Assembly (NCBI GenBank): GCA_018222865.1
Contig: JAAEZM010000007.1
Location: forward strand, 109,557-173,556
DNA from: Alphaproteobacteria bacterium
Lineage (GTDB): Bacteria; Pseudomonadota; Alphaproteobacteria; Caulobacterales; Maricaulaceae
Direction of reading: 5' to 3'
DNA: 64,000 nucleotides
The position numbers were made by a program, and so were the translations under genes. The notes below the pieces were generated by a model, which saw only the letters and a list, made by a program, of their open reading frames with translations, ran no database searches and was not told the DNA's origin. Shown here in pieces: positions 9,018-17,480 of the stretch. Every line of letters begins with the position of its first letter. The first letter of the stretch is position 1.

Positions 9018-10126
9018 GCGAAATCGTCGATATACGGGGCTGCGCAGACCATATCGAAGCCCTGCAGGACGCCTCCGGCGCGATCAGCTGGATTGAGGCC
9101 GGGATCTGGGATGCCTGGAATCACGGCGAAAGCGCCATGGCCTTGGCCATTGCCGGACGCGAAACACCCGCCTTCAAAGCCCTTGATTGTCTGATGGACC
9201 GCCAGGAAAGCGATGGCGGCTTTACCGGAGATCTCGGCGCATCAGTCCCGCTCGATGAAAGCAATCGTCATCTCGTTCCGGGCGAGCCGGAAACCGCGCG
9301 CGATACCAATTTCACGGGCTACGCCGCTGTCACGGCATTGCGCAGCCTTCTGGCTTTGGGCGCTTTGGAACGCCTGCCGCGCTATTGGCCAATGATCCAG
9401 GCCGCCGCAGACTTTATCCTCGATCATCAAAGCCGACATGGCGATATCGTCTGGCGGGCCAGCGGGGATGAGAGCCTGGACGATATCGACAGCCTGCGCG
9501 CCGGCAATGCCAGCCTCTATAAATCACTGGAATGCGTGATCCTGGCGGGCCGCTGTGTGGGCGCGGATGTCACCATTTATGAGCGCGCGCGCTGCGCCAT
9601 CGGCGCGACACTCCGCGAGAATGACGCGCGCTTCGACCGGTTCGGGACCGACCGTCGACGCTATGCCATGGACTGGTATTACCCTGTGCTCGCAGGCGTC
9701 TTGCCGCTGGAAAGCGCACGCGCGCGACTTTATGCGCGCTGGCGGGAATTCGTCGTCGCTGGGCTGGGGTGCCGCTGCGTCACAGACGAGCCATGGGTGA
9801 CCGCCGCGGAAACCGCGGAATTGGCGCTCGCCTGCATCAGCGTCGCGCAAAAGGCCCAGGCCCGGACACTCCTCACCGATCTCGCGCCGCTGGTCGCGGA
9901 TGCGGGCGGTTACTGGATGGGCTGGCAGTTCAATGAGAATGTGATCTGGCCTTATGAACGCCCGTCCTGGACCGCTGGCGCCCTGGTGCTTGCCGCTGAC
10001 GCGCTGGACGAGCTGACCCCTGGCTCGACCCTGATGGTTCGCAATCATGTGCCGGAGCTGGGCCCTGGCCTCGGCTCTGGCGTTACGGCAAGCGGCGAAG
10101 CACTTCCAGCGTTCCTACGCGCTTGA
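9014..10126 (+). CDS. Alpha/alpha-toroid protein of the prenyltransferase/terpene-cyclase fold
   Basis: 370 residues, start overlapping the methyltransferase stop (ATGA). Internal QW-like repeats suggest an alpha6-alpha6 barrel: RQESDGGFTG (63-72), DHQSRHGDIVW (137-147), and a C-terminal GGYWMGWQF followed by WPYERPSWTAGA. Such repeats occur in squalene-hopene cyclases, protein prenyltransferase beta subunits and related toroids. I see no DxDD cyclase acid motif and no clear zinc triad, so neither cyclisation nor prenyl transfer can be claimed. The last 44 bases overlap the convergent methyltransferase gene. It probably binds or modifies the lipid or polyprenyl part of whatever the coupled glycosyltransferase and methyltransferase make. 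Confidence 0.75.
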   Translation: MSEIVDIRGCADHIEALQDASGAISWIEAGIWDAWNHGESAMALAIAGRETPAFKALDCLMDRQESDGGFTGDLGASVPLDESNRHLVPGEPETARDTNFTGYAAVTALRSLLALGALERLPRYWPMIQAAADFILDHQSRHGDIVWRASGDESLDDIDSLRAGNASLYKSLECVILAGRCVGADVTIYERARCAIGATLRENDARFDRFGTDRRRYAMDWYYPVLAGVLPLESARARLYARWREFVVAGLGCRCVTDEPWVTAAETAELALACISVAQKAQARTLLTDLAPLVADAGGYWMGWQFNENVIWPYERPSWTAGALVLAADALDELTPGSTLMVRNHVPELGPGLGSGVTASGEALPAFLRA

Positions 10127-10688
10127 CGCTTTCAAACAGGCCAGAGCCGACCGCCAGCTTCCAGATCTCATGGGGCGGACGACCGCCATCTTCCGGATTC
10201 GGGAAGACATCATGGATGGCCAGAATTCCGCCATGCACAACGCGCCCGGCCCAGCCGCGATAATCATCCAGCGCCGCTTGCATGGAATGACCACCATCAA
10301 TGAACACCATGCCCAAGGGCGTGGTCCAATTGGCTGCAATAGTGGCTGATTTCCCGATCACCGGAATAACGCAGTCTTCCAGTTCGGCCCGAAACAGCGT
10401 GCGACGCAACTCGCCCAAGGTTTCAACAGCGCCGAGCTCCGCATCAAAAAGATCCGGATCGTGATACTCCTCACCGGGTTGATGCTCCTCTGAACCGCGA
10501 TGATGATCGAGGGTATAGAGCACCGTTCCGGCCTTGCGCGCTGCGGGTCCGAGATAGAGCGCCGACTTGCCGCAATAGGTGCCGATCTCAAGAACCGGCC
10601 CCAGCGCCCCCGCCGTTTCAGCGAGCTGTGCCAAAGCCTCGCCTTCCTCGACAGCGAGGAAGCCTTTCACATCATCAGGATGGATCAT
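10083..10688 (-). CDS. Class I SAM methyltransferase (Methyltransf_24/CmcI-like)
   Basis: 201 residues. SAM-binding motif VLEIGTYCGKSALYLG at 32-47, an acidic residue after strand 2 (TLDHHRGSEEH) and GMVFIDGGHS (about 125-134), typical of the Methyltransf_24 group that includes O-methyltransferases and cephamycin CmcI-like proteins. The HH and D residues could hold a metal, as in that group. The start codon overlaps the stop of an upstream lipoprotein gene (TAATG), so the two are coupled; the 3' end overlaps the toroid gene by 44 bases on the opposite strand. Function is unknown. Whether it acts with the facing glycosyltransferase set is inference from proximity. Confidence 0.85.
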   Translation of the reverse strand: MIHPDDVKGFLAVEEGEALAQLAETAGALGPVLEIGTYCGKSALYLGPAARKAGTVLYTLDHHRGSEEHQPGEEYHDPDLFDAELGAVETLGELRRTLFRAELEDCVIPVIGKSATIAANWTTPLGMVFIDGGHSMQAALDDYRGWAGRVVHGGILAIHDVFPNPEDGGRPPHEIWKLAVGSGLFESVKRVGTLEVLRRLP

Positions 10689-11356
10689 TAGCCTGCCGCT
10701 TCTGCAGGAAGTGCGCGGCGGATCTCCGCCAGCTCGTCTGCGCGATCACGCAAGTATTCAGACTGACGCGCCAGTTCGCTGCGATGTGCCTGCAGCCGGT
10801 CGAGACCATCCTCATCAAGCTGAACCGAGACGGTCGCGATGGCGAGGTCGAAGGTCACCAGGGCCTCACGAGACTGCGCCAAGGCACGCTCAACCAGTTC
10901 CAGGTCCCGGGTCAGAGAGGTCCGGCTGACATCTTCATCACGCGATACAAGGCGGGCCGCGGCCAGATCAACATCGCGGACCAGATCCTGCGCCTCATCG
11001 AGATCCGTCATCAGACGTGCAACCGCAACAGCGCTGTCCATGGTGGAAAAATTGGTGTGTGCGAGATAGGGCGGTGCGCCCGGCGCTTCGGCCTCATCAG
11101 CCTGATCACGCTGACCGGTCAGCCGCGCCATCCAATTGCGGGTGGTCTGCTGCATGGAATTGGCGGCACGGATCCAGCCGCGCTCCTCGAAAATGGACTG
11201 CAACCGATTGGAGGCACCCCGGAGCGAAAGCTGTGTTTGTGTCTGCGCCAAGGAAACCGGGAGTGCGCTGCCGGCAATCGAGATCGGCGCACTCGCACAG
11301 CCCGTTGCCAAAACGCAGCTGCACGCTATGACCGAAACAATACGCAGATTGCCCAT
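10688..11356 (-). CDS. Putative helical lipoprotein, unknown function
   Basis: 222 residues. Signal peptide with a lipobox ending VLATGC, cysteine at 20, so probably membrane-anchored in the periplasm. The mature part is mostly helical; residues about 90-220 are rich in Leu, Ala, Glu, Asp and Arg and could form a coiled coil. I do not recognise the family. The stop shares a base with the start of the Methyltransf_24 gene (TAATG), which makes a coupled lipoprotein/methyltransferase pair, an odd pairing of an exported and a cytoplasmic protein. It is transcribed divergently from proline iminopeptidase. Confidence 0.7.
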   Translation of the reverse strand: MGNLRIVSVIACSCVLATGCASAPISIAGSALPVSLAQTQTQLSLRGASNRLQSIFEERGWIRAANSMQQTTRNWMARLTGQRDQADEAEAPGAPPYLAHTNFSTMDSAVAVARLMTDLDEAQDLVRDVDLAAARLVSRDEDVSRTSLTRDLELVERALAQSREALVTFDLAIATVSVQLDEDGLDRLQAHRSELARQSEYLRDRADELAEIRRALPAEAAG

Positions 11357-11468
11357 GCTTTTGATCGTCCCGACAAGAATTTTGACCCCACGGAGTAAAA
11401 GATATATGGCCGTAATGAAATAGGCTATGGTTTATTCCGTTTAAGACTGACTAACGGCATTACTCATA

Positions 11469-12434
11469 ATGGATGCGTCCTTCACTCGCCGCTTGCTATA
11501 CCCGCCGCTGCAGCCCTATCGCTCCGGCCGATTTGCGGTGGGTGATGGTCATGAAATCTATGTTGAGGAATGCGGGCGCCCCGATGGCCTCCCGGTGATT
11601 GCTCTTCATGGCGGGCCAGGCGGCGGGAGCTCACCAGCCCTTCGGCGTTTCTTCGATCCCGACCGCTACCGGATTATTCTCTTCGATCAACGCGGTTGCG
11701 GCCGTTCCACGCCGCATGGTTCGCTCAAAGCGAACACGACCCAGCACCTGGTTGAGGATATCGAGCGCATTCGCGAGCTCTGCCGCATTGATCGCTGGAT
11801 CGTGTTTGGCGGATCCTGGGGCGCGACCCTGGCGCTCGCCTATGGACGCGAACACGCCGAACGCTGCATGGCCTTCGTCCTGCGCGGCATTTTCCTGTGC
11901 TCACAGATGGAGCTGGACTGGTTCTACCGACAGGGCGCCAACATGCTGTTTCCCGATGCCTGGGACCGCTTGGTCAGCCCTCTAACCTCCGGTGAGCGGT
12001 CCGATATTGTCCGCGCCTATTATGAGCGCATGACGGAACCCGATGTCGTACGCCGTCGCCCGGACGCTCTCGCCTGGGCGCGCTGGGAAAGTGCATTGAT
12101 TTCCCTTGCTGGCGATCCCACCGCACCTTTGGCGGACCCCATGCGCGCTGACGGCCTGGCTCGCCTGGAAACGCATTACTTCCAGCACAAGGGGTTCTTC
12201 CGCAAGGACGGGGAATTACTGGCTGATGTTGATCGCTATAACCGAATACCGGCGGTGATTGTTCAGGGGCGGTATGATGTTGTTACCCCGCCCAAAACAG
12301 CATGGAGCCTCGCCCGGGCTTGGCCGAAAGCGAGGCTCCAATTGATCGGTGATGCCGGTCATGCGGCCGGCGAGCCTGGCGTGGTGGACGCGTTGGTACG
12401 CGCCACCGACAGCCTGGCTGATCAGCTGGTTTAA
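11469..12434 (+). CDS. pip: Proline iminopeptidase
   Basis: 321 residues, the usual length for the S33 family. Alpha/beta hydrolase with oxyanion motif HGGPGGG (47-53), DQRGCGRS (73-80) and nucleophile elbow GGSWG with Ser116. The catalytic Asp is about 270 (QGRYDVVTP) and His about 298 (GDAGHA). It removes N-terminal proline from small peptides in the cytoplasm. No signal peptide. It converges on the NSS transporter gene: its TAA (12432-12434) overlaps that gene's stop (12431-12433), so there is no room for a terminator between them. Confidence 0.93.
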   Translation: MDASFTRRLLYPPLQPYRSGRFAVGDGHEIYVEECGRPDGLPVIALHGGPGGGSSPALRRFFDPDRYRIILFDQRGCGRSTPHGSLKANTTQHLVEDIERIRELCRIDRWIVFGGSWGATLALAYGREHAERCMAFVLRGIFLCSQMELDWFYRQGANMLFPDAWDRLVSPLTSGERSDIVRAYYERMTEPDVVRRRPDALAWARWESALISLAGDPTAPLADPMRADGLARLETHYFQHKGFFRKDGELLADVDRYNRIPAVIVQGRYDVVTPPKTAWSLARAWPKARLQLIGDAGHAAGEPGVVDALVRATDSLADQLV

Positions 12435-13798
12435 CCCATACCCAGGATCGAGTTGAGGGCACCGCCGGTGAAGCGGGCATCAAGACCGAGCAGCAGGACC
12501 AGGCCGACCACAAACGGAATGACCCAGCGGATCATGAAGTGGAAGAAGCCGAACATGCGGTTGGACGCATGGGAAAGCTCTTCACGCAGGATCGTCTTCG
12601 GCAGAACCCAGCCAGCGAACAGCGCCACCAGGAAGCCACCGAATGGCAGCAGGATCTCGCCAGAAATCACGTCGAGGAAGCCGCCACCGAAATCGGAGGA
12701 GTAGACAGAGCCTGCGCCGATCATGAAGGCGAAACCGCCCAGCATCCAGGCAATCTGAGGGCGACCGAAATTGGAGTGCTCGTCAAAGAAGGCCACGGTC
12801 GCTTCGAGCAGAGAGATCGAGGATGTCAGCGCGGCGATGAACGCCAGGAAGAAGAAGGCGCCACCGATCAGATTACCAGCCGGCATGGAACCAAACAGTG
12901 CTGGCAATGTGTCGAAGATCAGCGTCATACCCGCAGCCGGATCAACACCCGCCGAGAAGACGATCGGGAAGATCATGAAGCCGGCGATCAGAGCGACCAG
13001 AGTATCAGCACCGGAGATCAAACCCGCCGACTCGCCGATATTCGTGTCCTTCGTCAGATAGGAGCCATAGGTGATCATGATGGCAGATGCCACACCAACA
13101 GAGAAGAAGGCCTGACCCAGGGCAGACACCATGGTCCCACCATCAACCGCCGTGAAATTCGGCGTGAACAGATAGGTAAACGCACGCACCGTGGAGCCGT
13201 CAGAGAAGCCGCGGATCACGGCAAAAACCGTCAGCGCGGCCAGCATCACGAAGAAGAGCGGCATGAGGATCGTGACGACGCGCTCGATACCACCTTTCAG
13301 GCCCCGAGAGACGACCCAGATGGTCAAAACCATAAAGGCGGCCTGCCAGAAGAGACCCGCAGATGAGCCGCCATAGAACATGTTGGCGCCTGCCTCGGTC
13401 GCAAACCCGCCGGCAAAACCTGCGGCAGACATGGCCATGACCTGACCTGCGATCACCGAGTAAGTGGTCAGGACGAGGAAGCCACCCGCCATACACACCC
13501 AGCCCACAAAGGACCATTTGCCCGACTTCTTGGCCTCAACAGCAAGATCGCGGGTCGAGCTGACCGCAGACTTTTGCGCCCGGCGACCAATGGTGAATTC
13601 AGCGATCAATACCGGGAATGCGATCAGCGCCACACAAGCGATATAGATAAGGACGAAAGCGGAGCCGCCATTCTCCCCCGTCTGGAACGGGAAACGCCAG
13701 AGATTACCGAGACCGACAGCGGAACCTACGGCCGCCATGATGAATGCGAAGCGCGACGACCAATGCGCATGCGCCGCCGGTGCAGGTGTTCCTGCCAT
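12431..13798 (-). CDS. Sodium-dependent transporter of the NSS (SNF) family
   Basis: 455 residues from the ATG at 13798, which has a strong GGGGAGAGA seven bases upstream; an upstream in-frame ATG adds 22 residues with no ribosome site. About 12 membrane segments. The first carries the NSS signature AAVGSAVGLGNLWRFPF, forming the Na+ and substrate sites. Bacterial relatives (LeuT, TnaT, MhsT) import amino acids; which one here cannot be told. It follows rodA on the same strand after a 115-base gap and so may have its own promoter. It ends by overlapping pip. Confidence 0.92.
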   Translation of the reverse strand: MAGTPAPAAHAHWSSRFAFIMAAVGSAVGLGNLWRFPFQTGENGGSAFVLIYIACVALIAFPVLIAEFTIGRRAQKSAVSSTRDLAVEAKKSGKWSFVGWVCMAGGFLVLTTYSVIAGQVMAMSAAGFAGGFATEAGANMFYGGSSAGLFWQAAFMVLTIWVVSRGLKGGIERVVTILMPLFFVMLAALTVFAVIRGFSDGSTVRAFTYLFTPNFTAVDGGTMVSALGQAFFSVGVASAIMITYGSYLTKDTNIGESAGLISGADTLVALIAGFMIFPIVFSAGVDPAAGMTLIFDTLPALFGSMPAGNLIGGAFFFLAFIAALTSSISLLEATVAFFDEHSNFGRPQIAWMLGGFAFMIGAGSVYSSDFGGGFLDVISGEILLPFGGFLVALFAGWVLPKTILREELSHASNRMFGFFHFMIRWVIPFVVGLVLLLGLDARFTGGALNSILGMG

Positions 13799-13913
13799 AT
13801 TACTCTCTCCCCTTATCAGCGGCCCCCTTGAGTTCCGCTGTCTGTTACAAATCGTCGCGCACACTTCCCCAAGCGGTAAGCGTGGTCAAGCTTGACATAG
13901 CAGGCCAAAACGG

Positions 13914-15071
13914 TCAGCCGAACAGGCCTGCCCCCTTCGGTGGCTCTGCATTTCGGTGAATATGGGCCCCGAGAATGAGGCCGAAGGCGCCCAGAACCGA
14001 CAGCACCACCGTGCCGCCATACGAGATCAGCGGCAGTGGAACCCCAACCACGGGCAGAAGGCGCGAGACCATGGCGATATTGATGAAGACATAGAGGGCG
14101 TAGGTTGCTATCAGCCCCATCACGGTCAAGCGCAGGAATGTACTCTTGCAGGTTATGGCAATGCCCACAGCCTGGGCCATGACGAGCGCATTGATAGCCA
14201 GAACGGTGATGCCACCGACAAAGCCGAACTCCTCGCCAAAAGCGGTGAAGATGTAATCGGTCTCCATTTCGGGCAGGAAGCCGAGCTTGGACTGTGTGCC
14301 CTCGAGGAACCCCTTGCCGGTCAGACCGCCAGATCCCAGCGTGATCACTGCCTGATTAGGGTGGTAATTAATATCCAGCGGATCGAAATCGGGATCCATA
14401 TAAGCGCGGACCCGATCCATTTGATACTCGGCGAGAATATTCTCCAGCCCGTAGATCGACACGCCGATCACCGCGACCAATCCCAGCCCCGCAACGGCCA
14501 GGATGAACCACCAGCTCAGCCCGGCCATGAAGATAATGGCAACCCCTGTCGCCGCCAGTAACAGGGTTGTTCCCAGATCTGGCTGACCAATAATCAGGGC
14601 GGCGGGTGCGCCAATCATCATCATCGGCACAATCAAGCCGCTTGGCGCTGTCACCTTCTCGCGCGGCAGGTCGTGATAAAAGCGTGCGAGCGCCAGGACG
14701 AGGGCCACCTTCATCACTTCAGACGGCTGCAATCGCATCGGCCCCAAATCAATCCAGCGCTGCGCGCCATTGATCTCCACACCGATGACTTCCACCAGAA
14801 CCAAAAGCAGAAGCGTCGCGGTATAAATGGGATAGGCCATGCCCATCCAGAAGCGCGGCGGGAACATCGCCACCACCAGCATGCCCGCAAAACCCACACC
14901 CAAACGCATGGCGTGATTGGCCGCCCAGGGTGACCAGCTTGCGCCTCCGACGGAATAGAGCATCGCCACGCCGACCGTGCCGAGCAGGACCAGCAACAGG
15001 ACGATATTCCAGTTGAGCTCCATCAACTTGCCCGGCAGGTCGCGGGGCACGGTCTCGCGGAAAACAGCCAT
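13914..15071 (-). CDS. rodA: Rod-shape SEDS glycosyltransferase RodA
   Basis: 385 residues with ten hydrophobic segments of the SEDS family. Typical stretches are GAQRWIDLGPMRLQPSE near the N-terminus, GQPDLGTTLL, and the C-terminal PLPLISYGGT. SEDS proteins polymerise lipid II into peptidoglycan glycan strands, RodA working with PBP2 in the elongasome. The start lies directly after the PBP2 stop with no gap, and it is the last gene of mreB-mreC-mreD-mrdA-rodA. Gene order separates it from its division paralogue FtsW. Confidence 0.96.
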   Translation of the reverse strand: MAVFRETVPRDLPGKLMELNWNIVLLLVLLGTVGVAMLYSVGGASWSPWAANHAMRLGVGFAGMLVVAMFPPRFWMGMAYPIYTATLLLLVLVEVIGVEINGAQRWIDLGPMRLQPSEVMKVALVLALARFYHDLPREKVTAPSGLIVPMMMIGAPAALIIGQPDLGTTLLLAATGVAIIFMAGLSWWFILAVAGLGLVAVIGVSIYGLENILAEYQMDRVRAYMDPDFDPLDINYHPNQAVITLGSGGLTGKGFLEGTQSKLGFLPEMETDYIFTAFGEEFGFVGGITVLAINALVMAQAVGIAITCKSTFLRLTVMGLIATYALYVFINIAMVSRLLPVVGVPLPLISYGGTVVLSVLGAFGLILGAHIHRNAEPPKGAGLFG

Positions 15072-16943
15072 CTAAGCGTCCCTGCCCGTTTGTGGGTTCA
15101 AAGAGGCGAAAACACCGGGTCGACTGGAGGGGTCGCGCGCTACAGTGCGGCGCAAGATGTCGCGTGCAGGACGTGTCGCAGCACTGGAACCGCCGCCATG
15201 CTCGACGACAACAACGCAGGCATATTTGGGATTATCTGCCGGGGCGTAGCACATGAAAAGACCGTGATTGCGCAAACGCCAGGGCAGATCTTCCTGATCG
15301 CGCACCCCGGCTTCGCGCTCAGCGGTGGTGATGGAGAAGACCTGGGCTGTCCCGGTCTTCCCGGCCATTTCAACGCCGTCAATCCCCAGTCCGCCCAGCG
15401 AGAAAGACGTCCCGGTTCGCTCATGCACCACGCCGCGCAGCCCAAAGCGAACCCGCTCGAGTGCGGCCTCTGAAACATCGACATATGGCGCTGGCGGTGC
15501 CATCGCATTGCGATAAAGGGTTGGTACGACGGAGCGCCCCGACGCGACGCGCGCCGTCATCACCGCAATTTGCAGAGGCGAAGCCAGCATGAAGCCCTGT
15601 CCGATACCGGTATTATAGGTCCGGCCGGTCGTCCAAGGCTCATTGCGATTGGCCCGTAGCCATTGAGGACTGGGATTGAGTCCTCTCGCAACACCGGAAA
15701 TACCCAGTTCAAATTGCTGACCGATACCGAAACGGTCCGCCATCTCATGGATACGATCAATGCCCAAGCGGTCGGCGATTTCATAGAAATAGGTGTCGCA
15801 GGAGGTCTTGATCGCCTCGTGCATGTCCACACGACCATGGCCTTCGCGGCGCCAGCAGTGGAAATCGCGATCTCCCAGGCGGGTGACGCCCGTGCAATTG
15901 ATCGTTTCCGAGGGATCGATGACATCATGCTCAAGAGCGGCCGCAGCGACGACTGCCTTGAAGGTGGAACCTGGCGGATAGGTCCCCTGGATCGATTTAT
16001 GAAAGAGCGGGCGACGGTCATTATCGCGATAACCGGCATAATCCGTCGTCGAGATCCCGCCAACAAACAGGTTAGGATCGAAGGACGGGGTCGAGACCAT
16101 TGCAATCAGCTCGCCCGTATTCACATCCATCACAACAGCTGAGGCGCTTTCATTGCCCAGCCGCGCCGAAGCATAGGTCTGGATATCCGCATCAAGCGTC
16201 AGCACAATATCCTGGCCCTGGGTCGGCTCGACCGATTGATCGGGCAATTCACGGACGATCCGCCCGCCGGCGGTCACTTCAGTTTTCAGTGCGCCAGCCG
16301 CGCCGCGCAGTAATTGCTCACGCGAGGTCTCGACGCCGGTTTTGCCGATGCGGAAACCTGGATGCAGCAAGAGCCGCTCAGCATCTGGCTCATTGGCGAC
16401 ATCTTCCCGATTGGGGGTTTGCACATAGCCGACAATATGCGCAAAGGCTTCGCCATAGGGGTAGGAACGGAGCTCTCCCACATCCGGGCGAACACCCTGC
16501 AATGTCGGCGCGTTCAGATTAATCGCGGAAAAGGTCTGCCAATCCAGATCATTGGCAATCACCACTTCCTCATAAGACTGAGCGGAATCACGCTGGCGAT
16601 GGATGCGGCGACGACGCGCATCAGAGATCGGCATGTATTCGCTCAATCGGTCGAGCGCCGGATCAACATCGCCGCGACGCCCGGGCACCAGAAGCACACG
16701 ATAATTGTCGCGATTATCGGCTACGGCAGTCCCGAAACGATCAAGGATGCGCCCGCGCGAGGGCGGCACCAGCTGATAATTGAACTGATTATCTTCCGAG
16801 AGGAGTTGATAGCGCTCAGTCTCTAGAACTTGCAGCGCGTAAAGGCGCGCACCGAGCACGGTGAATGCCAAACCACCCACCCCGGACAACAAAAGCGCCC
16901 GGCGGGTAAATTTGAGTTCTTCTTCCTGGCGATCAGCGCGCAT
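15072..16943 (-). CDS. mrdA: Penicillin-binding protein 2, elongation transpeptidase
   Basis: 623 residues. A short cytoplasmic tail, one membrane helix (about 14-38), a pedestal domain with SRGRILDRFG (62-71), then the transpeptidase domain with the three active-site motifs STFK (326-329, catalytic Ser326), SCD (381-383) and KTGT (529-532). It crosslinks peptidoglycan during lateral growth together with RodA. It starts 12 bases after mreD and abuts rodA. Class B PBP of normal length. Confidence 0.97.
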   Translation of the reverse strand: MRADRQEEELKFTRRALLLSGVGGLAFTVLGARLYALQVLETERYQLLSEDNQFNYQLVPPSRGRILDRFGTAVADNRDNYRVLLVPGRRGDVDPALDRLSEYMPISDARRRRIHRQRDSAQSYEEVVIANDLDWQTFSAINLNAPTLQGVRPDVGELRSYPYGEAFAHIVGYVQTPNREDVANEPDAERLLLHPGFRIGKTGVETSREQLLRGAAGALKTEVTAGGRIVRELPDQSVEPTQGQDIVLTLDADIQTYASARLGNESASAVVMDVNTGELIAMVSTPSFDPNLFVGGISTTDYAGYRDNDRRPLFHKSIQGTYPPGSTFKAVVAAAALEHDVIDPSETINCTGVTRLGDRDFHCWRREGHGRVDMHEAIKTSCDTYFYEIADRLGIDRIHEMADRFGIGQQFELGISGVARGLNPSPQWLRANRNEPWTTGRTYNTGIGQGFMLASPLQIAVMTARVASGRSVVPTLYRNAMAPPAPYVDVSEAALERVRFGLRGVVHERTGTSFSLGGLGIDGVEMAGKTGTAQVFSITTAEREAGVRDQEDLPWRLRNHGLFMCYAPADNPKYACVVVVEHGGGSSAATRPARDILRRTVARDPSSRPGVFASLNPQTGRDA

Positions 16944-16955
16944 CTTTCCTCGCGA

Positions 16956-17480
16956 TCACCCCCCGATAAAGCCGCTTCGGCTGGACCGGCGGTTACGCAC
17001 CACCAGGAATGCCACAAGCGGGAACATTAGAATTGAAGCCACAGCCTCGATAATCAAGGGCTGAAGATTGGCCGGATTGCCGGGTATCAGGGAGCCCGCC
17101 ACATAGGCAATTGTATGCGCGAGCAAAAGCGTTCCGGTAAAACGGATCACAATCGGCGGCAGATCACGGGGCATGCCCTCTTCGCCGCGAAAACGGAAAA
17201 CAGCTATCGACACCAGATATGAAAGCGCCCAGACCCCCATCGGCGCACCGGTCAGAAGGTCCTGGGTCAGCCCGATCAGGAAGACCGCAAAGGGCGGCAT
17301 GAAGTAGGGCCGCAACCCCGACCAGAGGAAGATCACCATCAATGGCAGGCTGGGCATGATATCAATGCCCTCGACCAGCCGCGTCGGTGCCGCCTGGAAG
17401 AGCAGCGCGACAATTACGGAAAGCACACAGCCCAGAGCCGCCCAATACGGAGCGCGGCGGCGTTCATTCGGACGTCTCAT
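16956..17480 (-). CDS. mreD: Rod-shape-determining protein MreD
   Basis: 174 residues, the usual length for MreD, with about five hydrophobic segments. The family is weakly conserved; the call rests on size, membrane topology, stretches such as GLTQDLLTGAPMGVWALSYL, and position between mreC and mrdA. MreD is an inner-membrane component of the elongasome that contacts MreC. Its ATG overlaps the mreC stop (ATGA), indicating translational coupling. Confidence 0.92.
   Translation of the reverse strand: MRRPNERRRAPYWAALGCVLSVIVALLFQAAPTRLVEGIDIMPSLPLMVIFLWSGLRPYFMPPFAVFLIGLTQDLLTGAPMGVWALSYLVSIAVFRFRGEEGMPRDLPPIVIRFTGTLLLAHTIAYVAGSLIPGNPANLQPLIIEAVASILMFPLVAFLVVRNRRSSRSGFIGG

Noticed and set aside
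9014-10126. Squalene-hopene cyclase call for the toroid protein
   Set aside because: QW-like repeats are present, but the DxDD motif is not, and the protein is about 250 residues shorter than those cyclases.
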